Shown here: one piece after another, positions 7,438 to 16,307 of the stretch
How positions within the stretch are numbered: position 1 is the first letter of the stretch
Layout of the letters: every line of letters begins with the position of its first letter
Source: Deltaproteobacteria bacterium
GTDB lineage: Bacteria; Desulfobacterota; GWC2-55-46; DRQE01
Assembly: GCA_011371515.1 (NCBI GenBank)
Contig: DRQE01000196.1
Coordinates: forward strand, 1-20,428
DNA: 20,428 bases
Reading direction: 5' to 3'
Position numbers and translations under genes: made by a program
The notes under the pieces: model-generated
Seen by the model: the letters and a program-made list of their open reading frames with translations, nothing else
Told to the model about the DNA's origin: nothing
Databases searched by the model: none

Positions 7438-9164
7438 TACCAAGAGAAAAGATAGACGAAATCATAGAGCGTGTCAGTATAGTGGAGGTTATTTCTGGCT
7501 ACCTGCCTCTTAAGAAGCGGGGTGCAAACTATGTGGCACTCTGTCCCTTCCACGCGGAGAAGACCCCCTCTTTTACCGTAAATGAGGACAAAAAGCTCTT
7601 CTATTGTTTCGGCTGCCATACTGGAGGCAGTGTTATAACCTTCCTTATGCGCCAAGAAGGGCTGGGTTTTACAGATGCCGTAAGAACCCTTGCGAGAAGA
7701 TACGGCATAGAGCTTAAGGAATACCGGAGCCCAGAAAACAGACAAAGAGAGGAGCTTTTCAAGGCACTGCTTCTTTCAGAGCACTTTTTCTGCGGTATGC
7801 TCAAGAGCCGAGAAGGCTTGAGGGCAAGGGAGTATCTCAAAGCGCGCGGCTTGACAGAGGATGTTATAGAGCAGTTTCGCATTGGCTATGCTCCCGCTGG
7901 TGCTGAAAGACTCTGTGAGTATCTAAGAAAAAACGGCATAAACCCTGCAACCTTTGAGCGCACAGGATTCATAAGGAAAAGGGACAGGGGCCATTATTCA
8001 ATATTTGTAAACAGGATAATCTTTCCCATAAAGGATGTAAGGGGAAGAACCGTGGGTTTCGGCGGAAGGGTTTTGGATGGAGGGGAGCCCAAGTATCTGA
8101 ACTCTTCAGACTCCGAGGTCTTCAAAAAAGGAAGCATCCTCTACGGGCTCTGGCAGGCGAAGGAGTCTATAAGGAAGAAAGACAGGGCACTTGTTGTTGA
8201 AGGCTACTTTGACCTCATATCTCTACATATGGCAGGTATAACCGAGGCAGTTGCCACCATGGGAACAGCCCTCACACAGAACCACATAAGAACACTCAGA
8301 AGTTATACAACCCGTATATACACCCTTTTCGATGGTGACGAGGCTGGCAGAAAGGCAGCCTTAAGAGGGCTTGCCACATTTCTTGATGAGGAGGTTATCC
8401 CACGGGTGGTCCTTATAGATGGCACAGACCCTGATGAGTTTGTAAGAAAAAACGGCGCCAGTGCCCTGCTTAAGAAGGTTGAGCAGGGAGTAGAACTCTT
8501 TGATTTCTACCTTGCAGAGCTTAAAAAACACCACCCCACAGACAGTGCCGAAGGCAAGATGAGGTATCTAAAGGAAGTATTACCATACCTTAAGACCCTT
8601 AGAGACCCTGTAAGAAGAGAGCACTACGCATCACAGGTTGCCTTTGTGCTCGGGGTAAGCCCGCAGGCAGTAATGGATGCGATGAAAGAGAAAGCCCCGA
8701 GAAAAGAAAAGAAAGAAAGACGGCCTGCCTTCGACCTTACAGAACTTACCATACTCAAGGTGGTGCTAAGAAACCCCCATCTTTATGATACAAGAGTTGA
8801 AGAGGCGCTTGAGCGTTTCAAAGACCCCTTTCTTAAAGGGGTTGCAGAGGTTGTGAAAAAGGGTTTTAATGGTAGGACTGTAAGAGAGGTCTTAAGCCTT
8901 GCAGAGCTTACAGAGGATGACAGGATAAAGGCATTTATAACAGAGACGGTGCTTAAAGAAGAGGACGGCTTCATAGAGAAGCCCGAACGAATGTTGCAGG
9001 ACTCTGTTGATAAGATAATGAGAAGAGATATTATGAGACCATCGCTTAATCCCAGTGTTATAGAGCTTGTAAAAAGACTTGAAGAGAGTGGAAGAGAGGA
9101 GATGGCAAAGGAGATACTTCAGAGGCTTGGAATCAGAAAGGAACAACTGGAGAGGGGACATTGA
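7434..9164 (+). CDS. dnaG: DNA primase
   Basis: A 576-residue bacterial DnaG that makes RNA primers for DNA replication. The N-terminal CHC2 zinc site uses Cys37, His40, Cys58 and Cys61 (CPFH...CFGC). The RNA-polymerase/Toprim core shows VVEGYFD (254-260, catalytic Glu256), FDGDEAG (299-305, Asp300 and Asp302) and DPDEF (332-336). The region after about residue 430 is the helicase-binding C-terminal domain, which should contact DnaB. The ATG overlaps the mutS2 stop and is preceded by GGAG five bases upstream. The stop overlaps the TTG start of the sigma factor downstream, giving the dnaG-rpoD order of the classical macromolecular synthesis operon, but without rpsU at its head; mutS2 takes that place. 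Confidence 0.97.
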   Translation: MIPREKIDEIIERVSIVEVISGYLPLKKRGANYVALCPFHAEKTPSFTVNEDKKLFYCFGCHTGGSVITFLMRQEGLGFTDAVRTLARRYGIELKEYRSPENRQREELFKALLLSEHFFCGMLKSREGLRAREYLKARGLTEDVIEQFRIGYAPAGAERLCEYLRKNGINPATFERTGFIRKRDRGHYSIFVNRIIFPIKDVRGRTVGFGGRVLDGGEPKYLNSSDSEVFKKGSILYGLWQAKESIRKKDRALVVEGYFDLISLHMAGITEAVATMGTALTQNHIRTLRSYTTRIYTLFDGDEAGRKAALRGLATFLDEEVIPRVVLIDGTDPDEFVRKNGASALLKKVEQGVELFDFYLAELKKHHPTDSAEGKMRYLKEVLPYLKTLRDPVRREHYASQVAFVLGVSPQAVMDAMKEKAPRKEKKERRPAFDLTELTILKVVLRNPHLYDTRVEEALERFKDPFLKGVAEVVKKGFNGRTVREVLSLAELTEDDRIKAFITETVLKEEDGFIEKPERMLQDSVDKIMRRDIMRPSLNPSVIELVKRLEESGREEMAKEILQRLGIRKEQLERGH

Positions 9165-10525
9165 AGAAGAAAGAACAAGCAGTGGAGGTAAGCCCACCGT
9201 TGCAGGAGATGGCAACTGAGGAGCCAATCCCAGCAGTGGCAGAGCGCAGAGAGATTGACCCTGTAAAGGAGTACTTCAGGGAAATCTCAGAGAACACCCT
9301 CCTTACGAGAACAGAAGAGAAAGAGCTTGCAAGAAAGATAGACGATGGGCGCAGGACCCTTATAAAAGAGTTTCTCAAGACAGAGATCCTTGCAGAAGAG
9401 CTTGAGCGTTGCAGCCCCCGTATATTTCAGGATGATGACTACGAAAAGGAAGAACTTTTAAGAAAGATAAATAGCTTCAGACACCGCTACAGAAGGCTTA
9501 AGGGTCTGAACGGAGAGGTAAAGGACGCCTCTCTTGTAAGGCTTCTTGTAAACATAAGTGTGGGCACAGATCTGCTTGAAAGACTTTCAGAAAGGCTTGC
9601 CTTTTATGCAAGAAGACACAGGGCCATAAAGCGAAGAATAAGAGAGGCCGAAAGAAGGCTTGCCACAGGGAATGGAAGGGCCACAAAGAGAAGGCTTGAT
9701 GCACTCAAAAAGGAGCTTAAAGAGATAGAGAGACTTGCTGGCACAGGTGGCCTTCCGATAACACGAAAGCTGCGGGCGGTTGAGAAGACCATGAATGATA
9801 TAAACGAGGCAAAGCACACACTCCTGAGGGCTAACCTCAGGCTTGTTGTAAGTATTGCACGAAGGTATCTTAACAGGGGTATGCCGCTACTGGACCTTGT
9901 GCAGGAGGGCAACATAGGACTCATAAGGGCTGTGGAAAAGTTTGAGTACAAAAGAGGATATAAGTTTTCCACCTATGCCACATGGTGGATAAAACAGGCC
10001 ATATCCCGTGCAATCTCGGATCAGGCAAGGCTCATCCGTATCCCAGTACACATGATAGAGACCATAAACAGGGTTCAGCGCGTGGCAAGAAGATTTGTGC
10101 AGGAACACGGGCGCTCACCCAGTGCGGAGGAACTCGCAGAAAGGGTGGACATGCCTTCAGAAAGGGTGGAAAAGCTGCTGGAGATAATGCATCGCCCGCT
10201 CTCGCTCGATACCCCTGTAAGTGATGACGAGCGTGCCATACTGTGTGACTTCATAGCCGATGAGTCTACTCCCTCACCACAGGAGGCAACCATAAACGCC
10301 AAACTTTCAGAGTGCATGGATGAGGTGCTTGCCACCCTTACCGAGCGTGAGGCAAAGATAATAAGGATGCGCTTCGGCATGGACGACGGTACAGACCACA
10401 CCCTTGAAGAGGTGGGCCGCCGTTTCAATGTTACACGCGAAAGAATACGGCAGATAGAAGAGAAGGCGCTTAGAAAACTGCGGCACCCTGCAAGAAGCAA
10501 GATCCTTAAGGTCTTTTTCGAATGA
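9161..10525 (+). CDS. RNA polymerase sigma-70 family factor, RpoD-type, lacking region 1.1 (RpoD-1)
   Basis: A 454-residue sigma-70 factor. Region 1.2 is [10 protein letters not shown] (33-42), followed by a charged non-conserved region to about 217. Regions 2.1-2.4 are at 222-303 ([38 protein letters not shown]). Region 3 is 304-380 and region 4 is 388-454, with recognition helix [20 protein letters not shown]. Region 1.1 is missing. Residues flanking region 2.4 ([10 protein letters not shown]) and the 3.2 finger ([11 protein letters not shown]) differ from the usual primary-sigma forms (ADQARTIRIP, SxLGDFIED). The start is TTG (TTGA overlap with the dnaG stop), supported by GGAG at 9149-9152 eight bases upstream. 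It could be the housekeeping factor by position, or an alternative group-2 factor by sequence. A second RpoD-type gene lies at 16348-17871. Confidence 0.93.
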   Translation: MKKKEQAVEVSPPLQEMATEEPIPAVAERREIDPVKEYFREISENTLLTRTEEKELARKIDDGRRTLIKEFLKTEILAEELERCSPRIFQDDDYEKEELLRKINSFRHRYRRLKGLNGEVKDASLVRLLVNISVGTDLLERLSERLAFYARRHRAIKRRIREAERRLATGNGRATKRRLDALKKELKEIERLAGTGGLPITRKLRAVEKTMNDINEAKHTLLRANLRLVVSIARRYLNRGMPLLDLVQEGNIGLIRAVEKFEYKRGYKFSTYATWWIKQAISRAISDQARLIRIPVHMIETINRVQRVARRFVQEHGRSPSAEELAERVDMPSERVEKLLEIMHRPLSLDTPVSDDERAILCDFIADESTPSPQEATINAKLSECMDEVLATLTEREAKIIRMRFGMDDGTDHTLEEVGRRFNVTRERIRQIEEKALRKLRHPARSKILKVFFE

Positions 10526-11061
10526 CTCAGAAGAAAGGGCTTGTGCACATATACACAGGTGATGGCAAGGGTAAGACCAGCGCTGCCCTTGGGCTTACCA
10601 TGAGGGCTACGGGCTGGGGCTGGAAGGTGCTCTTTGTGCAATTCTTTAAAAGAGAGAACGACCCTGCAGGTGAGAAGAACATAATACGCACCTGTCTTAA
10701 GGATGTGGAACTTTTAAGGGGAGACATGAAACACCCTATGTTCCAGAAGGAAAAGCTGCCACAGGAGAAGGTGAAAGAAGAAGTGCAGGCACTTTTCGAA
10801 TACGCAAAAAAGAGGCTTGAAAAGAAGCCCTTCGACATGGTTGTGTTCGACGAGATTATGAGCGCTGTAAACGGTGGCTACCTTTCGCTCGAAGAGGTAA
10901 TAGAGCTTGTAGAGACAAAGCCACCTTCTCTGGAGATGGTGCTTACCGGAAGGAATGCCCCACCAGAGCTTGTCATGAGGGCAGACTATGTTACAGAGAT
11001 GCTGAAGATAAAGCATCCATTTGATGAGGGTATAAAGGCACGAAAGGGGGTAGAGTTCTGA
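10522..11061 (+). CDS. cobO: Cob(I)yrinic acid a,c-diamide adenosyltransferase (CobO/CobA/BtuR type)
   Basis: A 179-residue P-loop ATP:corrinoid adenosyltransferase that transfers the adenosyl group of ATP to cob(I)alamin or its precursors, making the Co-C bond of adenosylcobalamin. The phosphate loop GDGKGKTS is at 13-20. [13 protein letters not shown] follows at 31-43, a Walker-B-like MVVFDEI near 110-116 and the diagnostic C-terminal [10 protein letters not shown]...[16 protein letters not shown]. The length fits the family, although the N-terminal extension of E. coli BtuR is absent. The ATG overlaps the stop of the sigma factor (ATGA). The next gene, 3 bases on, is a phosphatase that may act in the same pathway. 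No other cobalamin genes are in view, so the pair may serve salvage or complete a pathway encoded elsewhere. Confidence 0.94.
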   Translation: MTQKKGLVHIYTGDGKGKTSAALGLTMRATGWGWKVLFVQFFKRENDPAGEKNIIRTCLKDVELLRGDMKHPMFQKEKLPQEKVKEEVQALFEYAKKRLEKKPFDMVVFDEIMSAVNGGYLSLEEVIELVETKPPSLEMVLTGRNAPPELVMRADYVTEMLKIKHPFDEGIKARKGVEF

Positions 11062-11064
11062 GGT

Positions 11065-11700
11065 ATGGAAACCACAAGGCTCTTTCTTGTGCGCCACGGA
11101 AGGGTGGTTGGTCATGAGGAACCACGCTACAACGGACACAACGATGTTGAGTTAAGCAAGGAAGGCAGAAGAGAGCTTGAACACCTTTCAGAGTATCTTA
11201 AAGATGTGGAGCTTTCTGCCATATACTCAAGTGATCTTAAAAGATCCTACAAGAGTGCCCTTGTACTGGCAGAAAAGAGGGGCATGAATGTTGAGGCAGT
11301 GGCAGCACTCAGAGAGATATACCTTGGCATGTGGGAGGGGCTTACGAGAAGCGAGGTGGTAGAGAGGTTCCCCTCTGCAAAGGACTTTACATTCAGAGAC
11401 CTTGCAACGAAAGGTGTGGACGGTGGAGAGACCCTCGTAGAGCTTAAGGCACGGGTACTGCCAGCTCTTAAGGATATACTGGACAGGCATCGAGGCAAAA
11501 ATATCTGTATAGTTGCCCATGGAGGGGTCAACAGGGTCATACTCTGTGATGCCATGGGGCTTGATGTAGAGAACTTTTTCAGGATAGAGCAGGACTACGG
11601 GTGTCTGAATATAATAGATTACTTTTCTGATGGATTCAGTCTGGTGAAACTCCTTAACGGAGGACCAAACCAGAATATGGGCACCCCTGTCATATATTAG
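11065..11700 (+). CDS. Histidine phosphatase family protein, possibly alpha-ribazole phosphatase
   Basis: A 211-residue phosphohistidine phosphatase. The catalytic RHG is at 10-12 (His11 would be phosphorylated). Arg60 (SSDLKRSYKSA), Glu84 (LREIYLGMWEGLT) and the second histidine His152 (VAHGG) complete the active site. The NGHNDVELSKEG stretch (23-34) is typical of the CobC/GpmB branch. Its position immediately after cobO favours alpha-ribazole-5'-phosphate phosphatase, which acts late in cobalamin nucleotide-loop assembly. Sequence alone cannot separate this from other small-molecule phosphatases of the superfamily, so I give no symbol. GAGG directly before the ATG is too close for a good ribosome-binding site; a GGGGG run inside cobO is a better candidate. 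Confidence 0.85.
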   Translation: METTRLFLVRHGRVVGHEEPRYNGHNDVELSKEGRRELEHLSEYLKDVELSAIYSSDLKRSYKSALVLAEKRGMNVEAVAALREIYLGMWEGLTRSEVVERFPSAKDFTFRDLATKGVDGGETLVELKARVLPALKDILDRHRGKNICIVAHGGVNRVILCDAMGLDVENFFRIEQDYGCLNIIDYFSDGFSLVKLLNGGPNQNMGTPVIY

Positions 11701-11703
11701 GCC

Positions 11704-13230
11704 ATGCTTTCACGCATCCTTTCAGCCACCGTTGTTGGCATAGACGCCCTGCCCGTTGAGGTGGAGGTGGATAGCTCCAGAGGGTTGCCTTCGGTTACCA
11801 CCGTGGGGCTTCCTGACAATGCTGTAAAGGAGAGCAGAGAGCGGGTGAGGGCAGCCATAAAGAACTCTGGCTACAGCTTTCCTGCAGGCAGACTTACAAT
11901 CAACCTTGCCCCTGCAGACCTCAAAAAAGAGGGAAGCTCCTTCGATCTTCCCATAGCCATGGGCATACTGGCTGCAGATGGTGTGGTAAAAAGGGATAAC
12001 CTTGAGGGCTATCTTATGCTGGGTGAGCTCTCACTCAACGGAGAGGTAAAGCCCGTAAGGGGTGTGCTTCCTGTGGCTCTGGCAGTAAGGAAGATGGCAA
12101 AGGCACTTATAGTGCCAGAGGAGAACTCCCTTGAGGCAGCCATAGTGGATGGTATAGATGTGTTTGGGGTGAAAAGCCTCGTAGAGGTTGTGGAGTTCGT
12201 AAATGGTGAAAGAAACCTTGAGCCCCGAAGGGTAGAGGCAGGAAACCTTCTTGGTAGCCAGCGTTACGCTGCCGATATGGCGGATGTGAGGGGGCAGGAA
12301 CATGTAAAGCGTGCCCTTGAGGTGGTTGCAGCAGGCGGGCATAACCTTCTTCTTATAGGTCCACCCGGTGCTGGTAAGACAATGCTTGCAAGAAGGCTTC
12401 CCGGCATACTTCCGCCAATGAGCCTTGACGAGGCAATAGAGGTTACCCGCATACACAGTGTGGCAGGCCTTCTGCCAGCTGGCACCGCACTCGTTACAGA
12501 AAGACCCTTCCGCACACCACACCATACAATATCAGATGCAGGACTCATTGGTGGTGGACAGATACCACGCCCCGGTGAGATAAGCCTTGCCCACAATGGG
12601 GTGCTCTTTCTCGACGAGGTGCTCGAGTTCAGAAGAAACGTGCTCGATGCCATGCGTCAGCCCCTTGAGGATGGCTCTATTACCGTGGCACGGGCACAGG
12701 TCTCAATGGTCTTTCCTGCAAGGTTTATGCTTGTGTGTGCAACAAACCCCTGTCCATGTGGCTACCTTGGCGACAGCACAAAAGAATGCAGGTGCACCCC
12801 ACCTGTAATAGAGCGATACAGGGCAAAACTCTCTGGCCCACTTCTTGACCGTATAGATGTGCACTGTGAGGTGGCAAGGGTGGACTTCAAGGAACTTGCC
12901 CACAAAGCAGCCTCGCGCACTTCTTGCGAGATGCGCGAAAGTGTTCTTGCAGCAAGAGAGCTACAGAAAGAACGCTTCAAAGACAGCCCCATAAGAAACA
13001 ACGCCATGATGGACGAGAGGGCAGTTAAAAGACACTGTGTGCTCGACTCACAGGCAGCCGCACTGCTTGAGAGTGCGATGGAGCGATTTTCTCTTTCTGC
13101 CCGTGCATACACAAGGATACTCAAGGTGGCAAGAACCATTGCAGACCTCGAGCAAAGCCCTGACATAAGGGCACATCATGTGGCAGAGGCAATTCAGTAC
13201 AGAGCCCTTGACAGAAGGGTGGAACTCTGA
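11704..13230 (+). CDS. YifB/ComM family Mg-chelatase-like AAA+ ATPase
   Basis: A 508-residue protein of the YifB (ComM) family with an N-terminal ChlI/Lon-protease-like fold domain (1-170; GLPDNAVKESRERVRAAI at 35-52, INLAPADLKKEG at 66-77). The AAA+ module has Walker A GPPGAGKT (219-226) and Walker B LFLDEV (301-306). A cysteine set at CPCG (350-353) and CRC (362-364) may bind a metal. A C-terminal magnesium-chelatase-associated helical domain ends the protein. In Vibrio and Haemophilus ComM is a hexameric helicase promoting branch migration during natural transformation, but orthologs are widespread in non-competent bacteria. Despite old 'Mg chelatase' names, a role in tetrapyrrole metalation is not indicated. 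It begins 3 bases after the phosphatase stop with no visible Shine-Dalgarno, so its translation probably depends on the upstream gene. Confidence 0.95.
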   Translation: MLSRILSATVVGIDALPVEVEVDSSRGLPSVTTVGLPDNAVKESRERVRAAIKNSGYSFPAGRLTINLAPADLKKEGSSFDLPIAMGILAADGVVKRDNLEGYLMLGELSLNGEVKPVRGVLPVALAVRKMAKALIVPEENSLEAAIVDGIDVFGVKSLVEVVEFVNGERNLEPRRVEAGNLLGSQRYAADMADVRGQEHVKRALEVVAAGGHNLLLIGPPGAGKTMLARRLPGILPPMSLDEAIEVTRIHSVAGLLPAGTALVTERPFRTPHHTISDAGLIGGGQIPRPGEISLAHNGVLFLDEVLEFRRNVLDAMRQPLEDGSITVARAQVSMVFPARFMLVCATNPCPCGYLGDSTKECRCTPPVIERYRAKLSGPLLDRIDVHCEVARVDFKELAHKAASRTSCEMRESVLAARELQKERFKDSPIRNNAMMDERAVKRHCVLDSQAAALLESAMERFSLSARAYTRILKVARTIADLEQSPDIRAHHVAEAIQYRALDRRVEL

Positions 13231-13235
13231 AACAA

Positions 13236-13251
13236 TCTAAAGACCTTTAGA
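13236..13251. repeat. Small dyad in the gap before the desulfurase-family gene
   Basis: TCTAAAG (13236-13242) and CTTTAGA (13245-13251) form a perfect inverted repeat with a 2-base centre, in the 43-base gap between the YifB gene and the desulfurase-family gene. The same stretch holds AGACCT twice, 8 bases apart. It has the size of a dimeric repressor site, but no promoter boxes are clear next to it, so a role is only a possibility. Confidence 0.35.
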
Positions 13252-13273
13252 CCTGTGAGACAGAGGTAAGACC

Positions 13274-14413
13274 ATGATATATCTCGATAACGCTGCAACA
13301 AGCTATCCAAAGCCCGAAAGGGTCATAAGAAAGGTAGAATATGTGCTAAAAGAGGTGGGCGGTAATCCCGGAAGGGGTGCCCACAGGCTTTCACTCTATG
13401 CAAGTAGAATAGTATTTTCCGCAAGAGAGAGCCTTGCACGGCTTCTTAAGGTAAGGGATTCCTCACGCATAGCCTTCACCAAGAACGCAACAGAGGGCAT
13501 AAACACGGTGCTTAAGGGTATGCTGCGCAGGGGAGACCATGTGATAGCCACTGCCTTCGAGCACAACTCTGTTGCAAGAACCCTGAGAAGGCTCGAGAAA
13601 GAGGGCATATGGGTTACAAAGCTCAGGGGTTCAAAAAGGGTGGATCTTGTCGAGCCAGAGGATGTAGAGGCTGCCATTACTCCAAGGACAAGGCTTGTCT
13701 GCATTGTGCATGCCTCTAATGTTCTGGGCACCATACAGCCCGTCTCCGAGATAGGCGAGTTTCTCAAAAAGAGAGACATTCCCCTTATGGTGGATGGTGC
13801 ACAGACAGTGGGCATTATCGGGGTGTACCCTGAAGAGATGAATATAGACATACTGGTTGGCACAGGGCACAAGGCACTATATGGGCCACAGGGCACAGGA
13901 TTTGTCTATATAAGAGAGGGGCTTGAGGTTGATCCCCTTATAGACGGTGGTGCTGCCGAAGGAGACCAGCTCTTTGAGATGCCCGAGAGGCTTGAGACAG
14001 GCACCCTCAACACCCCCGGTATTGGCGGGCTCGGTGAGGGGGTGGATTTCGTGCTCGAAGAGGGACTTGCAAAGATAAGGCACCATGAAAAGGAGCTTGT
14101 TGGCTACCTTCTGGAAGAGCTTGCTCGTATAAGAGGTGTTACAGTGCTCGGTCCCCTGAACCCTGAAGAGAGGGTATCCCTTGTATCCTTTACCATAAAC
14201 GGCGTGTCTCCTGAAGAGGTGGGAAGGCTGCTTGACGAGAGGTTCTCCACAATGGTGCGCTGCGGAACCCACTGTGCCCCTGATGCACATCGGACTGCCG
14301 GCACCTATCCTTCGGGAGCAATACGGGTAAGCCCGGGTTATTTCAACAAAAGAAGTCATGTGGAAGAGTTCGTAAGGGCGGTGGTAAGTATAAGAAAGGA
14401 GCTTGAAGGTTAG
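13274..14413 (+). CDS. Cysteine desulfurase family protein (class V PLP aminotransferase fold)
   Basis: A 379-residue class V PLP enzyme. It starts with MIYLDNAATSYPKP, typical of the desulfurase-like family that has 'LDNAAT' followed by 'S-x-PKP'. Visible PLP-site residues are His97 (FEHNS), Asp174 and Gln177 (DGAQ) and Lys200 (GTGHKALYGPQG) as the Schiff-base lysine. A catalytic-type cysteine is present in RCGTHCAP: Cys330, with Cys334 nearby. It would release sulfur from L-cysteine for Fe-S clusters or tRNA thiolation. No scaffold or acceptor (iscU, sufBCD, mnmA) is adjacent, so the acceptor is unknown. Downstream is tsaD, a tRNA-modification gene, 5 bases away. It has its own ribosome-binding site (AGAGGT) after a 43-base gap that contains a small dyad (13236-13251). 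Confidence 0.88.
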   Translation: MIYLDNAATSYPKPERVIRKVEYVLKEVGGNPGRGAHRLSLYASRIVFSARESLARLLKVRDSSRIAFTKNATEGINTVLKGMLRRGDHVIATAFEHNSVARTLRRLEKEGIWVTKLRGSKRVDLVEPEDVEAAITPRTRLVCIVHASNVLGTIQPVSEIGEFLKKRDIPLMVDGAQTVGIIGVYPEEMNIDILVGTGHKALYGPQGTGFVYIREGLEVDPLIDGGAAEGDQLFEMPERLETGTLNTPGIGGLGEGVDFVLEEGLAKIRHHEKELVGYLLEELARIRGVTVLGPLNPEERVSLVSFTINGVSPEEVGRLLDERFSTMVRCGTHCAPDAHRTAGTYPSGAIRVSPGYFNKRSHVEEFVRAVVSIRKELEG

Positions 14414-14418
14414 ACAGC

Positions 14419-15429
14419 ATGGTGGTTCTGGGTATAGAGACCTCCTGCGACGATACATCTGCAGCAGTCGTAAGAGACGCCCATGAGGTGCTTTCCTGTG
14501 TGGTTGCCTCGCAGGATGAGGTGCATGCCGAATACGGCGGGGTGGTGCCAGAGCTTGCCTCGAGAAGGCATACGGAAAGTATAGTGCCTGTGGTGGAGAA
14601 AGCCCTTAAGGATGCGTGCCTTAAGGTTGAGGACATAGACGGTGTGGGTGTTACGGTTGGTCCGGGGCTTCCGGGCTCACTACTTGTGGGTATAGCCTTT
14701 GCCAAAGCCCTTGCCTATGCCGCAGAAAAGCCCCTTCTTGCAGTAAACCACATAAAGGCACATGTGCATGCCATATTTCTGGATGGTAAGACAGAGGGTG
14801 GACCATCTTTTCCCTTTGTTGCACTCGTCGTGTCAGGGGGACACACGAGCCTTTTTCTCGTAAAAGACCACCTTGACTTTCAGTCTCTGGGACACACACG
14901 GGATGATGCAGCAGGTGAGGCATTCGACAAGGTGGCAAAACTTCTGGGGCTGGGCTATCCGGGTGGTGTTGCCATAGACAGGCTCGCAAAGGAGGGCAAC
15001 CCACAGGCTGTGGAGTTCAAGCGTCCCTATATATCGAAGGATAACCTTGAGTTCAGCTTCAGCGGGCTCAAGACAGCGGTACTAAATCATCTGAGGAGCT
15101 ATGGCAGGCTCGTTACAACAAAGGAGCTCAGAGACATTGCCGCAAGTTTTCAGGAGGCTGTGGTGGATGTGCTCACCCAGAAAGTCCTCTGGGCAGCCGA
15201 GCAGACAGGGGTTAAAGATGTGGTTGTCTGTGGTGGGGTTGCCTGTAACTCAAGGTTGAGAGAGAGGCTCAAGGAGCTGGAAGTAGAAGGTGGAATAAAG
15301 GTCCACATACCAGCCCCCAGATACTGTAGTGACAATGGTGCGATGGTTGCAGCCTATGCCTGCCACCTTCTTGAAAAGGGCATGGTTGCCAGTATGGATG
15401 TAACCGCCATACCCACCTTTGAAGAATAG
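14419..15429 (+). CDS. tsaD: tRNA N6-adenosine threonylcarbamoyltransferase TsaD
   Basis: A 336-residue TsaD (formerly Gcp/YgjD), which transfers threonylcarbamoyl from TC-AMP to A37 of ANN-decoding tRNAs, working with TsaB and TsaE. The ASKHA-fold metal ligands are His111 and His115 (NHIKAHVHA) and Asp305 (YCSDNGAM). Other family marks are GIETSCDDTSAA (5-16), EYGGVVPELASRRH (38-51), GPGLPGSLLVG (81-91) and VVSGGHTSL (137-145). The length is standard and all metal ligands are present. It starts 5 bases after the desulfurase-family gene and ends 5 bases before rsmA. In E. coli tsaD lies beside rpsU-dnaG-rpoD; here it is in the same neighbourhood but separated from rpoD-1 by four genes. Confidence 0.97.
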   Translation: MVVLGIETSCDDTSAAVVRDAHEVLSCVVASQDEVHAEYGGVVPELASRRHTESIVPVVEKALKDACLKVEDIDGVGVTVGPGLPGSLLVGIAFAKALAYAAEKPLLAVNHIKAHVHAIFLDGKTEGGPSFPFVALVVSGGHTSLFLVKDHLDFQSLGHTRDDAAGEAFDKVAKLLGLGYPGGVAIDRLAKEGNPQAVEFKRPYISKDNLEFSFSGLKTAVLNHLRSYGRLVTTKELRDIAASFQEAVVDVLTQKVLWAAEQTGVKDVVVCGGVACNSRLRERLKELEVEGGIKVHIPAPRYCSDNGAMVAAYACHLLEKGMVASMDVTAIPTFEE

Positions 15430-15434
15430 ACACT

Positions 15435-16244
15435 ATGCAGCCAAAGAAGCAATACGGACAGCATTTTCTCGTAAATCAGGGTGTGGTGGACAAGATTGCA
15501 AGGCTTGCCAGCCTTTCAGCCGATGACCTTGTGGTTGAGATAGGGCCCGGTACAGGGGTGCTTACAGAAAGGCTTCTTGAAAGTGGGGCAACCGTTATTG
15601 CCATAGAGATAGACTCAGAGCTTGTAGCTTTCTTAAAAGAGAGGTTTTCCAGCCATCCCAACTTTACCCTGCTTCAGGCCGATGCCCTCAGGGTGGACTT
15701 TAAAGAGTTAAGCCATAAGTACCGAAAAAAGATAAAGGTTGTATCGAATCTGCCCTATAACATAAGTGGAGCCATACTCTTCAGGTTCGTGGACCAGTGG
15801 GAGGCATTCGACCGTATGGTGCTCACCCTCCAGCGTGAGGTGGTCGAAAGGATTACCGCACGGTGTGGCACGAAGGCATATGGGGTGCTCACAGTCGTGC
15901 TTTATGCCTACGGGGAGGTAAAAAGGGAGTTCAACATAATGCCGGGCTCTTTCAGGCCACAGCCAAAGGTGGTATCCACGGTATTCACGCTGAAGATGAG
16001 AGAGGCTCCCCTCGTAGAAAGAGATGTTGAACCACTGTTCAGAAAGGTGGTGAACGCTGCATTTTCCAAGAGAAGAAAGACCATATACAATGCCCTTAAG
16101 GCACTCGTTCCGCAGGCTCTACTCAAAGAAGCCCTCGAGGCTACGGGGATCCTGCCAACCACAAGACCGGACGGAATCTTGCCGGAAGAGTACATAAGAC
16201 TGTCAACCACCCTTTACACCCTGACAAAAGGGGCATATAATTAA
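15435..16244 (+). CDS. rsmA: 16S rRNA (adenine1518-N6/adenine1519-N6)-dimethyltransferase
   Basis: A 269-residue RsmA/KsgA that dimethylates the two adjacent adenosines in the helix-45 loop of 16S rRNA late in small-subunit assembly. The N-terminal KKQYGQHFLVN (4-14) is diagnostic. SAM binding is shown by VVEIGPGTG (33-41), the acidic EID (58-60) and QADAL (81-85). The catalytic NLPYNIS is at 105-111. The C-terminal helical domain carries FSKRRKTIYNAL, typical of the family. It follows tsaD by 5 bases and is the last gene of the long plus-strand run. After the TAA the sequence becomes very AT-rich and holds the promoter of the next gene. No clear U-tailed terminator for this run is visible. 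Confidence 0.96.
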   Translation: MQPKKQYGQHFLVNQGVVDKIARLASLSADDLVVEIGPGTGVLTERLLESGATVIAIEIDSELVAFLKERFSSHPNFTLLQADALRVDFKELSHKYRKKIKVVSNLPYNISGAILFRFVDQWEAFDRMVLTLQREVVERITARCGTKAYGVLTVVLYAYGEVKREFNIMPGSFRPQPKVVSTVFTLKMREAPLVERDVEPLFRKVVNAAFSKRRKTIYNALKALVPQALLKEALEATGILPTTRPDGILPEEYIRLSTTLYTLTKGAYN

Positions 16245-16256
16245 TAATAAAGAAAG

Positions 16257-16277
16257 GCAAAAATAAAAAATTTTTGC
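16257..16277. repeat. A/T-rich inverted repeat abutting the RpoD-2 promoter -35 box
   Basis: GCAAAAAT (16257-16264) and ATTTTTGC (16270-16277) form a perfect 8-base inverted repeat around AAAAA. It ends at the base before the TTGACA -35 box. It could be an UP-like A/T element contacted by RNA polymerase alpha subunits, a binding site for a regulator of the sigma gene, or a weak end-of-transcript hairpin for rsmA. No U-run follows the second arm, which argues against the terminator reading. Confidence 0.45.
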
Positions 16278-16307
16278 TTGACATATATTTTGGTATTATG
16301 ATATTAT
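16278..16307 (+). promoter_or_regulatory. Near-consensus sigma-70 promoter of RpoD-2 gene, with extended -10
   Basis: A perfect -35 box TTGACA (16278-16283) is followed after 18 bases by TATTAT (16302-16307, five of six matches to TATAAT). A TG one base upstream of the -10 (16299-16300) makes it an extended -10. The region is strikingly AT-rich compared with its neighbours. Transcription would start near 16314-16318, giving a leader of about 30 bases before the ATG at 16348. This is the clearest promoter in the window and it lies in the only plus-strand gap longer than 80 bases. Confidence 0.85.

Noticed and set aside
12031..12525. Long open frame antisense to the YifB gene
   Set aside because: The sense frame encodes a full AAA+ protein with Walker motifs. 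The antisense product is Cys/His/Tyr-rich with no recognisable domain, and no ribosome-binding site was noted. It is a shadow of codon bias.
13877..14458. 193-residue antisense frame over the desulfurase-family and tsaD genes
   Set aside because: It crosses two well-supported genes and their junction and shows no family motif, so it is most likely chance.
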